This document shows positions 11,854 through 23,665 of a DNA stretch of 64,000 nucleotides, piece after piece. Within the stretch, counting starts at the first letter, position 1; every line of letters begins with the position of its first letter. The stretch is from Tricholoma matsutake (Eukaryota; Basidiomycota; Agaricomycetes; Agaricales; Tricholomataceae), in assembly GCA_026075535.2 (NCBI GenBank), contig AP026545.1, positions 2,790,001-2,854,000 on the forward strand. The letters are read 5' to 3'. The position numbers were made by a program, and so were the translations under genes. Below the pieces are notes generated by a model. That model searched no databases. It saw only the letters and a program-made list of their open reading frames with translations, and was not told the origin of the DNA.

Positions 11854-12865
11854 GTGGGCTTTTCAGGGAGAGTCAAGGAGGTCAGAAATGAGAGGAAGGG
11901 GATAGCAGTCTTTCTTTGTAAGACAGTTGAGTCCTCGGTAGTCAACGCAAAGTCATAGGCTACCGTCCTTCTTCTTAACAAAGAGAATTGGAGTGCCATG
12001 CAGAGACTTAGAAGGGCAGATGAAACCTGAGTGAACATTTTCATCAATGAAGACTTGTAAGGCTTCTAATTCAGAGGGAGAGAGAATACATGCAGCCCAG
12101 AGGCAGAGGAGTGTTGTCTTCTGTCTCTATCTTGAGGTCATAAGACCGGTGCAGAGGAAGGGTGTCTGCTTTAGTCTTATTAAAGACATCAGCAAATTCA
12201 TGATACTTGGGTGGAATATCGGAAAGGTTGGATGAGTTAGCGGATTGGGCAGAGCGGGCAGATAACCCTTCTGGAGCGAAGGCCATCTGAAAAGCTACTG
12301 CCCCAGGAAGTTTGCTAGCATGCACATAAGCGGCAGCGTTGATGAAAGAGATGTCGGGGGGTGTAAACTTGGGAGGCATGGTGGGTTCGGAAAGTGTAGA
12401 GGAGTCAAGGATTTCTACCGGAAGGTTCGGGGGCAAAGGTGACATCAGGGGTGCTGGACCTCTATGATCTGCAGAGCGGAAAGCAAGTTGGCTTGAAGAC
12501 CAGTCAATCAACGGATTGTATTGCTTCAGCCAGTTATGACCAAGTACGGCGGAACAGGAAGAGTCGAGCAAGGTTACATAGAATGACAAATTGAACACTT
12601 CACCGGCAGGAAAGGTGATTGGAAGTTTGACGACCTGAGTTATGGTGGAGTTGCAAGATCCATCAAAGAGTCGTAAGCCAATCGGGTTAATGGATTCCAT
12701 GCTGAGTTGGTTATTCAACACAAAAGAGGAGTCAAGGAAGCAATGGGAGGAGCCAGAGTTGATAAGGGTTCGGAAAGGGGCAGAAGAGTCAGGAAAGGTT
12801 AAAAGAATGGTTAGGGAGTCAGGGTCAGAAAGAGCGGACGCATTGAGACAAACGTAGGCAGCCAA
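11838..12865 (-). pseudogene. gypsy aspartic protease and N-terminal RT region, catalytic Asp lost
   Basis: The 264-residue frame 12071-12865 holds a retropepsin-like domain. The active-site triplet D-S/T-G appears as N-S-G (in LINSGSS) and is followed by the usual hydrophobic strands and V-L-G-H-N-W-L. The change is again GAC to AAC at a CpG. The frame then enters the RT leader (Y-H-E-F-A-D-V-F, typical of gypsy RT) before reaching stops at about 11840-12070. In gypsy elements the protease cleaves Gag-Pol; here it is dead. Confidence 0.85.
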
Positions 12866-12921
12866 GTGGGTAAGGTCAATGCAACCCCCAGCCCCAATGG
12901 CTGTTTCCTGAGGGTTGCGGA

Positions 12922-14109
12922 CTATTTTTCCGAGTCCACAGATTCAGGAATCACAGCAGATGTGTGGGCTTTTGCGGCTTTAGATTTCAGGCAGTTTCCT
13001 GCTACATGCCCTTCTTCACCGCAGTAGAGACAAAGTCTTTCCCTCATGTAACGTTCTCGTTCTTCCGCAGTAAGTTTGCCGTTCTTCCCCAATTTATCAG
13101 AGATGGACAACTTGGAAGTGTTCTTTGTCGCGGAAGACTGCTGGTTGGAGGAGTTACCCCGAGCGGAGTTCGAAGAGGATTGATTGGTAGACTGGGAGGA
13201 ACTTTTGGGGGTGTCCTTCTTGACAGGGGTAGAAGAGTTTTTGGAATTCTTAGTTTCGAATTGGGTTTCATCCTCCTGCATCCACTAGATATTGTCACAG
13301 TCCTGCGCTTTCAAGTGCAGTTCTGCAAGGGTGTCGGGTTTACCACCCCAAAGGACTTCTATGCAAAGTTGGAGCGGAAGACCGTGGAAATAGTGGTCAC
13401 AGAGGGCTGCCTCATTCCAGTTGACCCTAGAAGCTAACTCCCAGAAGTCAACATTATACTTTGTAATGTGACCACCTTTTTTCATTGTTAAGTCGGAAAG
13501 GGCTTTTTCCGCATCCCCAACTGGGTCGTGCAGGCCAAAGTTGCTCTCTAGCTTGGCAAGGAAAGCTTCATAATCCCACATCCAGTGTGCAGAATCAGTT
13601 GGGTCATTAAGACCAGGTTCAAACCAACTGAGAGCTGATCCCTTGAGATAAGAAAGGATAAATATGATCTTTTTCTCATCAGAAGAAAATATGTGTGGAC
13701 AGTTGTGGAAATGAAGATTACACGAGACTAGGAAGTCTCTAAGTTTCTTTGGGTTGGAGCCATCGAAGGTGTCAGGGTCACGAACTTTGATTTTCTTGGT
13801 CTTGGGTGTGTTGTTTTGTTGGAGGGTGTGGATACTCTCTGAGAGGTTGTAAAGAACATCTATAAACCTATCCCCTGGATCAGGGTTTCCCCCTGCGGGA
13901 GGTTGATCATCAGGATCATTGGGATCAGGGTTGCCCCCAGGGCTGTCAGGACCACTAGGGTCATCGGGTCCGCCGGGAGGTCCGTCCTCTAGACCACAAT
14001 CTTCCAACCCATAGGGTTCAAACTGGTTGATGCCCCCTACGTACTCAAGGGGAGTTGTGGGTTGGGGTTCTTCTGGATTCGTCGGAGGTTGTTGGGCTTG
14101 AGTAGACAT
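12922..14109 (-). pseudogene. gypsy gag with CCHC zinc knuckle, one in-frame stop
   Basis: The ATG is at 14109. The acidic, Pro/Asp-rich N-terminus is followed by a retrotransposon gag domain (F-D-G-S, F-L-x-S-C, then W-F-E-P). The frame meets a TAG just before W-M-Q-E-D (about 13282-13284) and then continues to a nucleocapsid knuckle C-x2-C-x4-H-x4-C (CLYCGEEGHVAGNC), ending at 12922. The second gypsy copy (62756-63942) has Tyr at the stop position. Compared with that copy, this gag has several Arg to His, Gln, Cys or Trp changes, all at CpG sites. Confidence 0.9.
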
Positions 14110-14341
14110 GAGGCTTGCACTGATTGATGGGGCTCTGGAGCCAATTTGTCAGAAAATATTGGAAGGTCTGGAAGATACTCTGAATGTTGTGGTGGGTCGT
14201 GGGCTAGGAAGTGTAGATCGCTGAATTGCAGAGATCCCTGGAATGGTACCAGCACGCTGAGAGTTTCTAGTTGTGCGCTGGTGAGTTTCGGTTGGGATCA
14301 TAGGAGGAAAAGAGACAAGTGAAGTGTGAGTTCATATATAC

Positions 14342-15041
14342 TGTTAAGAACTGATCCTAGAGGGCTCGTCAGAATCTGATCGGACACTGTGGGTGATAAT
14401 AGCGGGGGTTGTTGGGTCGATGTGGATTCTGTGGGAGGGGAAACAGAAAGGACTTGGCTTCAGCTTGTAAGAAGCTGTGCCCTTCACCTCGTCTGGTGTC
14501 CTAATTTCAAGTCAAAGGTCTGGAGGTAGGAGCAGAAAAGTGTGGGTAAATGCGGGGAGGAGGAGTACAGGGGGACTTAGGTTAAGTTCAGATGAGATTA
14601 GAACTTCAGAGGGAGACTAGAGGTCAAGTCAAATGGAGTTCAGACTCTTAGAGGACAGAGGTAGGAGTAGAATGAGATTTAGATTGACAAGTTAAAGTCG
14701 AGTCTATGTCGATATATGAACTGAGGAATACAAGGCAAAACTAACTAAACTTAAATACTAGAGTCCGGAATAAAAGTGGGACAGAAACAGGAACTGCAGC
14801 AGTGTCTCAACTGCATAGATAAATTACCTAGCGGAGGCTGCACAGGAATCCATAGTTGAATTTGCAAAACTAGACGGCAGCCTTGGGAAGGCAGCCGTGG
14901 GTGCTGTACAAGGCGGCCTGGTGCACAGCAGTGTGGGCAGTGTGAGGCGGCTGGCAACGAAATCAGAAGGAGTAGACAAATGTTGGGTTAGACGTGCGGG
15001 AAAGAGTTGGACAGAATGCGGGTTCCGATCAGGCAAGGAAC
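14342..15041 (-). repeat. 5' LTR of the gypsy element, end-truncated
   Basis: A direct repeat of 7320-8030. It begins TGTTAAGAACTG but stops after GGAAC, directly followed by AGTCC and hAT sequence. The expected last 11 bases (AGTTCTTGACA) are missing. The shared AGT at the LTR end and in the target duplication would explain a microhomology deletion. Confidence 0.9.
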
Positions 15042-15768
15042 AGTCCATAGGACTGAAAAAAAGACCAAAATTGAACTGAATTGGACTGGAAAAGACTGGA
15101 CCAGTCTTTTTCAGTCCAGTTAGCAGTCTTTCCATTTTGAAAAATATTGTAAAACTGAAGAAAACTGGCCTCTGGTTCATGAAAAATGGTTAAGAACTGA
15201 GCAAGATATAACCAAATCCATTTTGGCATGAGTATTTTGTCATATCAGATTGACTTTCATTGCATCTTACTCATATGTTGATCATTTCCTTGATTACATT
15301 GATGAGCATAGGGCTAACATGTATTATAATACTCCTACCATCTGCCAATGCATGGTAGAAATCACATCATTTATGGTTGTCACATTACATTTCTTAGTGT
15401 TTGGCACGAGTCATTCATTAGATGTGATTTTATAGTGATCATATCCAAGTCAAATTTTGATGAAATCTCTTAAAAGCTAGACCAGACAATGGGGAATTAC
15501 AATGTCTATCCATCAGTGCAATGATTGTAAGGTCTGTATAATAGTTGCTAATATACATATGGGTTATATTGGTACAACAAATTTCACAACAAAATATTGG
15601 TCTGGACCAGTCTTAACTGGTTTTTTCAGGTCCATTAACCAGAAAGGACTGGTCCTAGGTGGTCCAGTTCAGTCCTCATGGTATCTGGGTCAGTTCTGGA
15701 CTGCTTTAGGTTGCAGTCTTTCCATTTTTGGGTCAAAAAACCAAACTGGACTGGACCCTCAAACACTA

Positions 15769-17773
15769 TATAATCCTACATAGATCTTATCCAAACTTTA
15801 CAGGATAATCCTACAAAAATCCTAGCCAATTATCATTTTCAGTTCTGATTACAAAGATAGCAAACAAATGTCAATACTATCAAAATGCCTCTATCAGGAC
15901 TTCTGCCCTCTAAAACCATTATATTATGGCCTCAAATTGTTTCATTTTATATCATAGCCATTTTTGGTCAGTAAGAATAGTCAGATTGGCAGGTGAGAAT
16001 AAGCAAATGATGAACTGCAATGAACATGTGATACCTGCAGCTGACTAAGTTTGATGACTAAGTCATCACATTGAGGATCAGAAGGTTGGATGGGAGACTG
16101 GGATGGGGAGGACATCTCAATATTGGAATTTCCAAACATCCAAACATCTGAGTGTTCAAGTGTCCAAACCCACCAAACTGGCATATAAGCATGCCTCCTG
16201 GCTCCTCATCAGCCCATATCTCCACAGCTGGTCTATGTACTATGCTGTAGGATCCTAATTATTGATGGTAAGTTTTTATAATACCTCCTTCAAGGTATCA
16301 CCACCCTGTGGCTGCACCCACTCACCTGCAACACACTGCCCAGCCACACCATCTCCCTCACTGTGCCCATTCATTCTGCACCATATGCTACATGCATGCA
16401 ATACATTGTACTAAGAGTGGGAAGGGAGATATGATGGAGTGAGGAACATGATGCAGTAAAGCTGCATTTTCCCTGCCTATGCCCTGTGCACACCTGCTGC
16501 AGTTAGTTTCTCCTGCTTGAACAGTGTGCCCATCCATGCTTTTCATTTATGTCCCCCCCCCCTCCTCCTTGAGCTCTGTAGATGGGCAGTAAGAATTCAG
16601 AATTCCATGCATTGTCAGCTGCTCAGTGCTTGCTATCGCCCTTGGTTATTACAATTTGTATTTCTATAATTGACATGGTTCAAAAGTGTGGTAGAGCATA
16701 AAGATACCCTCCCCAATGCCCCTGTAGCATTGAATAACCTGTGCCACCATCATGGCGAGCTGTGAGCAGACCATGAGCAGCTCACTCAGACGCTTGGAGG
16801 GTCCAGACATCCCCAGAGGTTTGGAAATTCCAATATTGAGATTTTCTGGAGATGGGATGGGATTCAGACAAGATGGGATTTAGATGAGATGGGATGGGAT
16901 TGGGATGGGATGGGATTGAGAAAGGACATGGATAATTATGATATAACTACTGTACATGGGATTATATATAATCAGAATGGGATTGGATTGGATTGGATTA
17001 CTTTAGGTGTTTATGTATCAACTCAAGAAAGAATTAATCCTATCTTCATTCAATATTGAGGTTAGGATCATCCTCCCAACTTTGGTCTCTGAAGCCCCCC
17101 CCCCCCCCCCCCCCCTCATGCAAAATGAGGGAGGGAGTCAATTTAGAATTGTCAGCTAGGGAAGTGTTGCCTCATATAGAAATGTCAGTGGGGGGTCAGC
17201 TAGGCTCAGCCTTCAGCTGCAATTGGGGGCTTGGCAGTTGCAGGCTTCCATGATAATCACTTTCCCATTCTTCTGTGAATTTTTTCATCATCCCAATCAC
17301 AACATAGTATTTTTGCAGAATTGTGTTTGGTTCTCAGTTCGAACACCCCTTGAACCTGAACTGAACCTAAAGTTCAGTTCTAGGTTCACAAAAAACCTTG
17401 GAGAACTGGACTGAACTGAACTGCAGCAACACTAAACCTGAGGGAATGCAGGACCATCCAGGTCATACCATTGAAAAGCATTGCGAGAGGGGCTCATCTA
17501 CTGCCTAAATATGGTGTCAGTCTATTGCCAAACTCCATTACATACATTAATGCTCTCGACACATTCCAGATATACTTTGTGAACCAGTATATAGACCACT
17601 GTTGTCACAAATTTCTAACAGATTAGTCACTTGATTACATTTTTTTGATGGATAGATAGCTTTTTGACTTTTTGACTTTTTGACTTTTTGACTTATCGCA
17701 AACTCGCCACAAGCTAAAAAGTGCAAAGAATAAGGTAAAGTGTGAGATTGCTGATGAGTATGAATCAATTACT
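15769..17773. repeat. Repeat-rich non-coding stretch
   Basis: No gene is visible. A phrase CTCAATATTGGAATTTCCAA occurs at about 16112 and in inverted form near 16818-16840, suggesting the arms of an old element. GGGATTGGATTGG-type runs lie at 16850-17010. A C homopolymer of about 20 bases is at 17095-17116. Tandem CTTTTTGA units (four to five copies) lie at 17655-17695. A segment at 17335-17445 has AGTTCAGTTC-type arms and ends CAACACTA, like a degraded hAT end. Confidence 0.5.
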
Positions 17774-19001
17774 TTATCCATGAACAGATCTGAGTGTTAT
17801 TACAAGTCCCCAAACTGATGTGAGTGTCTGGATGACAGAACAGATTCCGAAAAATATGGCGGCCAAAGCACCATAGAAAATGAATGGCTGGGTGTTCCTC
17901 TGTCTTCGAATGTCATGAAACAGTACATTCCACCACCTACTTCTAGAATGAATCAGATCCTGGATTGCATGTACTCTTGACGCCAACAACTGAGAGGATG
18001 TCCCATAAGCAAATCAAGAGATCATGATCACACCAGCCAATTGATAACTTACCTCAGGGGGCCGTCAATTTTTGATTGTATGCATTACCAGGAACAATGC
18101 GGTACAATTAATAGGGTCCATATCAGCAATTTTTGGAAGAAGTCCAGCAGTGGTACCCTCCACATAGACTTCCGTGGCATCTTTTCCGTAAAGTACGCTC
18201 AGGGAAGCCAGAATCTCGCCACCTAGGGTGTGCAATCCAAGTGCACTAGAGGTTGACATAGTTGAGATCAACGGCAAAATGCTGTAAAACTTTACTTACT
18301 GTGTTAATTTATTGTATTTGAAGTGGCCCAAATAACCAGGAACATTCCCTCTCAGGATCAGTATCTTGACTTTACCGCCCTCCAGTTTTAAATGCTCTTC
18401 CATCAATTTGGTAGGCAAGATGGAAATTTTGAGTCTGCGAAAATCCTCAAGTGTGAAGTTGAAGGTTGTAGTTTTGGTTCGAGATGGAAACTGAATAGCC
18501 TTTATTTCATCGAAAAAGGTATATTGAACTTTGACGTAGTCTTTGTAAGCAGCAAATCTGATTGCATGATGTAAAACCTCCCACGTATGCGAGAACTGTA
18601 TGAGGTTTGGTGACCAATGAGCACAGATGAGCCAAACATACACCCACTTCATCGTCCTCCGCTAGCCCACCCCGATTCTCATCTCCTACCAGGCGCACAT
18701 ATGCCAAGAAATCAGCGGCAGATTTTCTTGTCATTGATGGATTGTTCAGGAAATTAACCAAACATTCAACTGTGCAGATTGCCCTCGCTGTAGCGCCGGG
18801 GTATCGGTAGGTGTTTATGAACAAATTCCCATCAATTGTGTTAGGGAGAGTAGTGAAAGAAGGATAGAGAGCTTGGTGCAGCCTATGCGCATCTAGGGGA
18901 GGCAGCATGGTGTCTCCGGCACGCGTACGCTCCAAACCAGCCTTCCAAAGTTCTTCTGTATTCACATACTGCTCTCGATCACTGAAGGCTTGGACACACA
19001 T
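17774..19001 (-). CDS. Conserved fungal membrane-associated protein with one frameshift; four exons
   Basis: Minus-strand exons are 19001-18648, 18595-18300, 18245-18089 and 17989-17774, with GT-AG introns (first donor GTGGGT, second GTAAGT, third GTAATG). Together they give 340 residues. The product is basic and mixed, with one clear membrane segment near the C-terminus (phrase FYGALAAIFFGICSVI) after a basic RRQR stretch. It looks like a conserved agaricomycete protein family without assigned function. The reading continues upstream in another frame: the phrase LNDVLMAHVC would join smoothly to QAFSDRE if the short GT/CA run at about 18993-19000 had two more bases. The gene is therefore either frameshifted or affected by a sequence error, and the true start lies before about 19115, where a possible intron (GTAAGT at about 19155, ending CTCCAG at about 19116) is seen. 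Confidence 0.6.
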
Positions 19002-19115
19002 GAGCCATCAATACATCGTTGAGAGGATGCAATACTGACTCGCCGAAGACTCTGTGTGTTAATAGCCTTGACTCAGAGGTGTCCAATTCATGTCTAATAT
19101 CGGTCATTGAATGAC

Positions 19116-19945
19116 CTGGAGTTGGATGTAAACACAACAGGATCATACTTACGGTGAAGTTGCAATAGATCCAGCTCTAAGGTAGAAGACATCCATAACC
19201 CGCCAACATCACGTGGACAGTGTGACAACTGCCAAATTGGTAAATTTCGCACCAAAATGGGAAAAATGCTCCTCAGAACTTCACATATGCAGTTTATACA
19301 AAATATAGTCAATAGGAATTGGTCTAAATATGTACTAGATGGTTCCCAGAAGGTCAATTTTATGTAAAATGATGTACCCAAATTGGAATTCAAAAGTTTA
19401 TAGATAACATGTCATATTTGGCAATTCCGCCTGTGCGACACCTCCTGCATGCACCGGCCGCATGGGGACAAAGTGCAAAGGCAGCTTAGCACAGCTATCA
19501 AATTTCACACATAGTTTAGACAATTGTCGTAGGTGTATTGACAGTTGATCAATCAGTACATAGTTATAATCATTTATTGTTGAATTCCTCACTCAATACT
19601 TATTCCTACATGATGCGGTTTGGAATACAATGCCTCTACATGTATCCAAAGGGTTCGTATTGAACAAAACTGGAAGAATCTTGTCTCAACATGTTCTAGA
19701 GCTGTTTCGAAGAATTTTCGCCTTTTTTGGCGTGTTACCATCACAAAGGTAATGACACGTGACGTTGGCGGGTTATGGATGTCTTCTACCTTACTGGTTG
19801 TCTGTTCATCTTCGTCATGCTGCAATTCATGACCAGTGCCACTGAGAATCTCTGGTGTAACAAGAGTTGACAAAATAGCATCAGCCATATCGAATAGTGA
19901 CCGTGTTATGGTCTGATAGTTCGGGTCTGATAGTTCGATGGACAA
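19116..19945. repeat. Inverted duplicate of a short coding segment
   Basis: A segment of about 37 bases at 19179-19215 returns in inverted form at 19756-19793. Both copies contain GTTGGCGGGTTATGGATG or its complement. Read on opposite strands, both can encode KVEDIHNPPTSR. The region between is AT-rich without a supported gene. The minus-strand frame 19589-19945 (118 aa) contains this peptide and may be an exon of a broken gene. I cannot say which copy is original. Confidence 0.45.
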
Positions 19946-20477
19946 CTGGTCGATTGTGAAACAGCTGTGTTATATGGCGGTAAAGTCATAGCCTGTGGAT
20001 ACAGCCACAGAGGCTGTTAAAAGTAAACATTCCATCAGTAATTTCCCACATTTGACATCTCCATGATAAGGTGTCGCCGTTGCCAGCTTTTTATGGAACA
20101 AAAAAAGGTATGTGCACGGTGCACCGGAAACTTAAATCAAAAACCTCTATACTGGCATGCGCCTGTCATATACCCAGTCGTCGAGTCGAACGGGGCACTC
20201 CGGATCCAGCGGATTGCTGGCATGTTGACTGTTACCGCTACGCTACCTGGTCATTTGTAAGTTTGGTTTTTATTTACAGGAAGAGGGGATGAAAAATTGA
20301 ATAACATACCTGGGCCCACATTCAAACTTCAAGTAAGCCGCCCATTCTTCTCCCCCGACAACCAGCAAGCCTGAGAACGAAGAGGGACTGTGTGATGGTC
20401 TGGTACCACACCCTGCCGCACCGCAAAATTGCTTGCATGTGTTTGTTACTAAGGCCTCTGAGTTGACACCCTCCACC
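19946..20477. other. Non-coding stretch
   Basis: No supported gene. The phrase GTCTGATAGTTCG is duplicated near 19911-19935. The rest shows no domain-like reading in any frame. Confidence 0.4.
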
Positions 20478-21040
20478 ATGTCGTCCCCATCCCCTTCGAG
20501 TGATGCACCCACTCCTCACTCCGTCTTGATCAATGCAAAACTCGTCGTTGTTGAAACCGTCACTGCCAACAAGAAGAGTAAGAAGGCCTCGATGAAGAAG
20601 AACATCAAGAACAAGCAATTCACACACACATTCGAAGGATAACTACTACGTTGAGCTCTTGAACACATTCCAGGCTGAAGACCTACCACATACAAAAATA
20701 CCAAGTGACTGCCAACCATACCTTCGTTTTCAAGATCCAAGTTCCCCCCTGCGAAGTACGATGAATAGCAAGTCAGCAGTCTGTAAGCTCTTACTCATTG
20801 TCACCACTTGGTTGTGGAGGCTTGTGATATTGAGGACTACGACGAATACAAGACTGTTGTGCAGCTCCCTTCCAAACAAATTCGGCCACTTGTCATACAT
20901 ATTTCTCTTCTCACATGCTATCAACGGCCTCGGTCCGCAGTGGGATAGGAAACTCTGGAGGCAAGATGCGCAGGCGCAGGGGACCTCGACCAGCCACTTT
21001 CCCCTCCGAAGGTTCTTAATGACTGTAATCCCTTGATGCC
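20478..21040 (+). pseudogene. Decayed lysine-rich transposon-associated reading frame
   Basis: The plus strand opens with a Ser/Pro-rich start (MSSPSPSSDAPTPHS), then a Lys-rich basic stretch (NKKSKKASMKKN) and the phrase FTHTFEG. After a break it resumes in other frames with DNYYVELL, then a patch reading FSRSKFPPAKYDE, and an acidic DIEDYDEYKTVVQL. This resembles repeat-borne basidiomycete proteins of unknown function that read 'K-D-N-Y-V-E-L-L ... V-P-P-A-K'. At least three frame changes and several stops are needed, so it is a pseudogene. The family assignment is tentative. Confidence 0.35.
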
Positions 21041-21171
21041 CGAACTCACAACGAATTTCACCATGGAGTTTCCAATCAAAGTGCATGTAAATCCCGTTCT
21101 CCCTGTGTTCGATAACCAACCCGACTGCTGTTACAACTGTTGCCTCGCTCACGTTGTTCTCACTGGTGTAC

Positions 21172-22089
21172 ATACAGATGCGGTTGGTAGAGATCATTGA
21201 GATGGTACATACAGCTTTCGCTTCTTCATGATGACGGCCTTCTGCGACGATGGTTTCCTTCTGCGCCAGCTGCATTTGGACGCAAGTTCGCCCTCCTTTG
21301 CGAAACCTTTGTGCTAGGGCGCGCCATAACTGCTCTGTCGAGACTCGGGTCCTACGGGGGGGGATGGAACTAGTTTCAGAGGCAGTATCGGATTTAGTGG
21401 AAGGAGAGCTGTTGCAGATCAAAGAGTCAAAATTTGAGCAGGGGGATGAAGCTAACAGATGGTACCAGGCGTCAAGAAAGGATGCCTTGGGTGTGTATTT
21501 GCAGAAGACGTATATGAAGACTGCAAGTCTGATAGCAAAGAGTGCGAGGGATGCTACTATACCCGGGGGTTGCGAGGAAGATGATGATGTGGCAGGAAAT
21601 TGCCTATGCCTACGGTACAAATTTTGTGTATGGCATTCCATGTATGTTCTCTTCCTTATACTTTAAATATTTCTATATATTTGTTCGACTTGAACCAGAG
21701 TTTCCAATGAATTACAGCTATACGAATCCGCCTCTATAGAGCTCGGCAAACCCAGCGGAGCCGACCTCCAGCTGGGACTTGTGACATGTGTACCCCTGAG
21801 AAGAACACCCTGAGAAGAACACCCTGAAATGGGTGTGCAAGTTTCAGAAGCAGGGTGATGTCGAACTCGTAAGGCCGTCAGTTAGTGAGGTTTGACAATT
21901 GAGCCAATTCGTTCTCTAGGCAAAAAAGACTATGTCGCTCGATGATCTGCCTTGCAGCGCTCACGGGCCCTTGCGCAAACGTATGCAGTTGAAGCAAAAG
22001 AGGTGTTAGATCAGCTGCCGGCGCCGAAGAGCGATGCAAAGATGGCATTGGAAGAATTGACGGAAACTATTATTAGGTGCAAGAATTAA
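21172..22089 (+). pseudogene. Polyprenyl diphosphate synthase (COQ1-type) pseudogene
   Basis: Pieces in the right order of a long-chain trans-prenyl diphosphate synthase are readable across frames: RLVEIIEMVHTA, then LLHDD (about 21222), FPSAPAAFG, FVLGRAITALSRLGS, MELVSEAV with LVEGELLQ, YLQKTYMKTASLIAKSAR, GGCEED, AYAYG, ELGKPSGADLQLGL, a QGDVELV block and a final exon with ALAQTYAVEAKEVL, ending TAA at 22087-22089. The first Asp-rich motif (DDxxD) is destroyed: HDD is followed directly by unrelated residues and then the conserved downstream PSAP. A run of eight G (21356-21363) shifts the frame, another shift follows GGCEED, and the second Asp-rich motif is missing. In fungi this enzyme makes the ubiquinone side chain in mitochondria, so an intact copy must exist elsewhere. 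The 303-residue open frame on the opposite strand is a shadow of this. Confidence 0.85.
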
Positions 22090-22122
22090 TCCCATGTCGA
22101 AGGTACTGCTTATTATGGGCAG

Positions 22123-22348
22123 CTAGAGGTTTCCTTTTCGGATGACATCGTGAAGCCGTGAGTGAAACGTATCTGCAAATCCAAAATGGAGCTCTCTCAG
22201 CATTGCAATCATAATAAAATTCCTTTCATATTCGTGAAAAGAGTTGCAGATATGCTCTAGTGCCTCCCAGTCATACATAGCGTAAGGTGCATTCTGACAG
22301 AGATTTTCCTTCACAAAGAACCGTGTGTTCAGAAGCTGCTAAACATAC
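22123..22348 (-). CDS. Possible terminal exon of an unrecognised gene
   Basis: The minus strand reads LLNTRFFVKENL through HDVIRKGNL without interruption and ends at 22123. Its composition is protein-like, rich in aromatic and charged residues. The 3' half of a possible upstream exon (FKMFSRGAQIVEHT, about 22440) is in another frame. I recognise no family and no clean splice pair. It could be the end of a broken host gene between the synthase pseudogene and the EBP gene. Confidence 0.3.
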
Positions 22349-22736
22349 TCTCATAGTAGAAACCACCAGGGCCATCGTTGCCTTGAAGGATGCGATTGTG
22401 TGTTCAACAATCTGCGCTCCACGTGAGAACATCTTGAACATTGGAGGTGTCTGGTAAGTACACGGAAATACAGAAGGTAGTGTCAGGGTATGTAGCCGCT
22501 GTCAAACTGCGAAAATAGCTGATCATGATCGGCCAGACTAAAGGAAGAATCAGGTTGCAAGGGTCAAGTCGCATCCTGATCTAGCAGATCGACAATAACA
22601 GAAACCCCTAACTGGAGAAATCAAGAAGCCCACAGTTTTTTACATTGATAAGAAATAGAATTTATATAGTAAAAAGCATTCAAGCATTGCATACGGCATT
22701 GCACACGTCCATACGATTTTCGTGGGAAGAAATGAT

Positions 22737-23665
<929 letters not shown>

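Larger units (their letters stand above)
7320..15041 (-). mobile_element. Ty3/gypsy LTR retrotransposon, full length but degenerate
   Basis: Direct LTRs at 7320-8030 and 14342-15041 enclose, on the minus strand, gag, protease, reverse transcriptase, RNase H, integrase and a chromodomain, in the order of chromovirus-type Ty3/gypsy elements. The LTR ends are TGTTAAGAACTG and CAGTTCTTGACA. A purine-rich tract (minus strand AGGGGGAAA, next to 8030) adjoins the 3' LTR. The target duplication is AGTCC (7315-7319 and 15042-15046). The last 11 bases of the right LTR are missing. The joined flanks recreate the matching site of the hAT copy at about 56.63 kb, which lacks the insert, so this is a clean insertion into the hAT element. 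Several stops and lost active-site residues make it non-autonomous now. The LTR pair differs by scattered, mostly transition, changes. Confidence 0.93.
7299..15768. mobile_element. hAT-like non-autonomous element, split by a gypsy insertion
   Basis: The left end is TAGTGTTCAAGGGTCCAGTC and the right end is its inverted partner, differing at two positions (GACTGGACCCTCAAACACTA). TAGTGTT-type ends and 8-bp duplications are typical of hAT transposons. The flanks CATAATTC (7291-7298) and TATAATCC (15769-15776) agree at 6 of 8 positions, both differences being C/T transitions. The body, about 0.75 kb without the insert, has no coding frame and consists of CTGGACTGGACC-type motifs. A second copy of the same family lies at 56617-59487. 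The gypsy element sits 21 bp inside the left end. Confidence 0.75.

Noticed and set aside
17095..17116. C homopolymer as a biological signal
   Set aside because: A simple mononucleotide run without associated structure; length is also prone to sequencing error.
20730..21641. Open frame of 303 codons on the minus strand
   Set aside because: It lies opposite the polyprenyl synthase pseudogene, whose conserved blocks are clear on the plus strand. The minus frame has no recognisable domain beyond one hydrophobic run.
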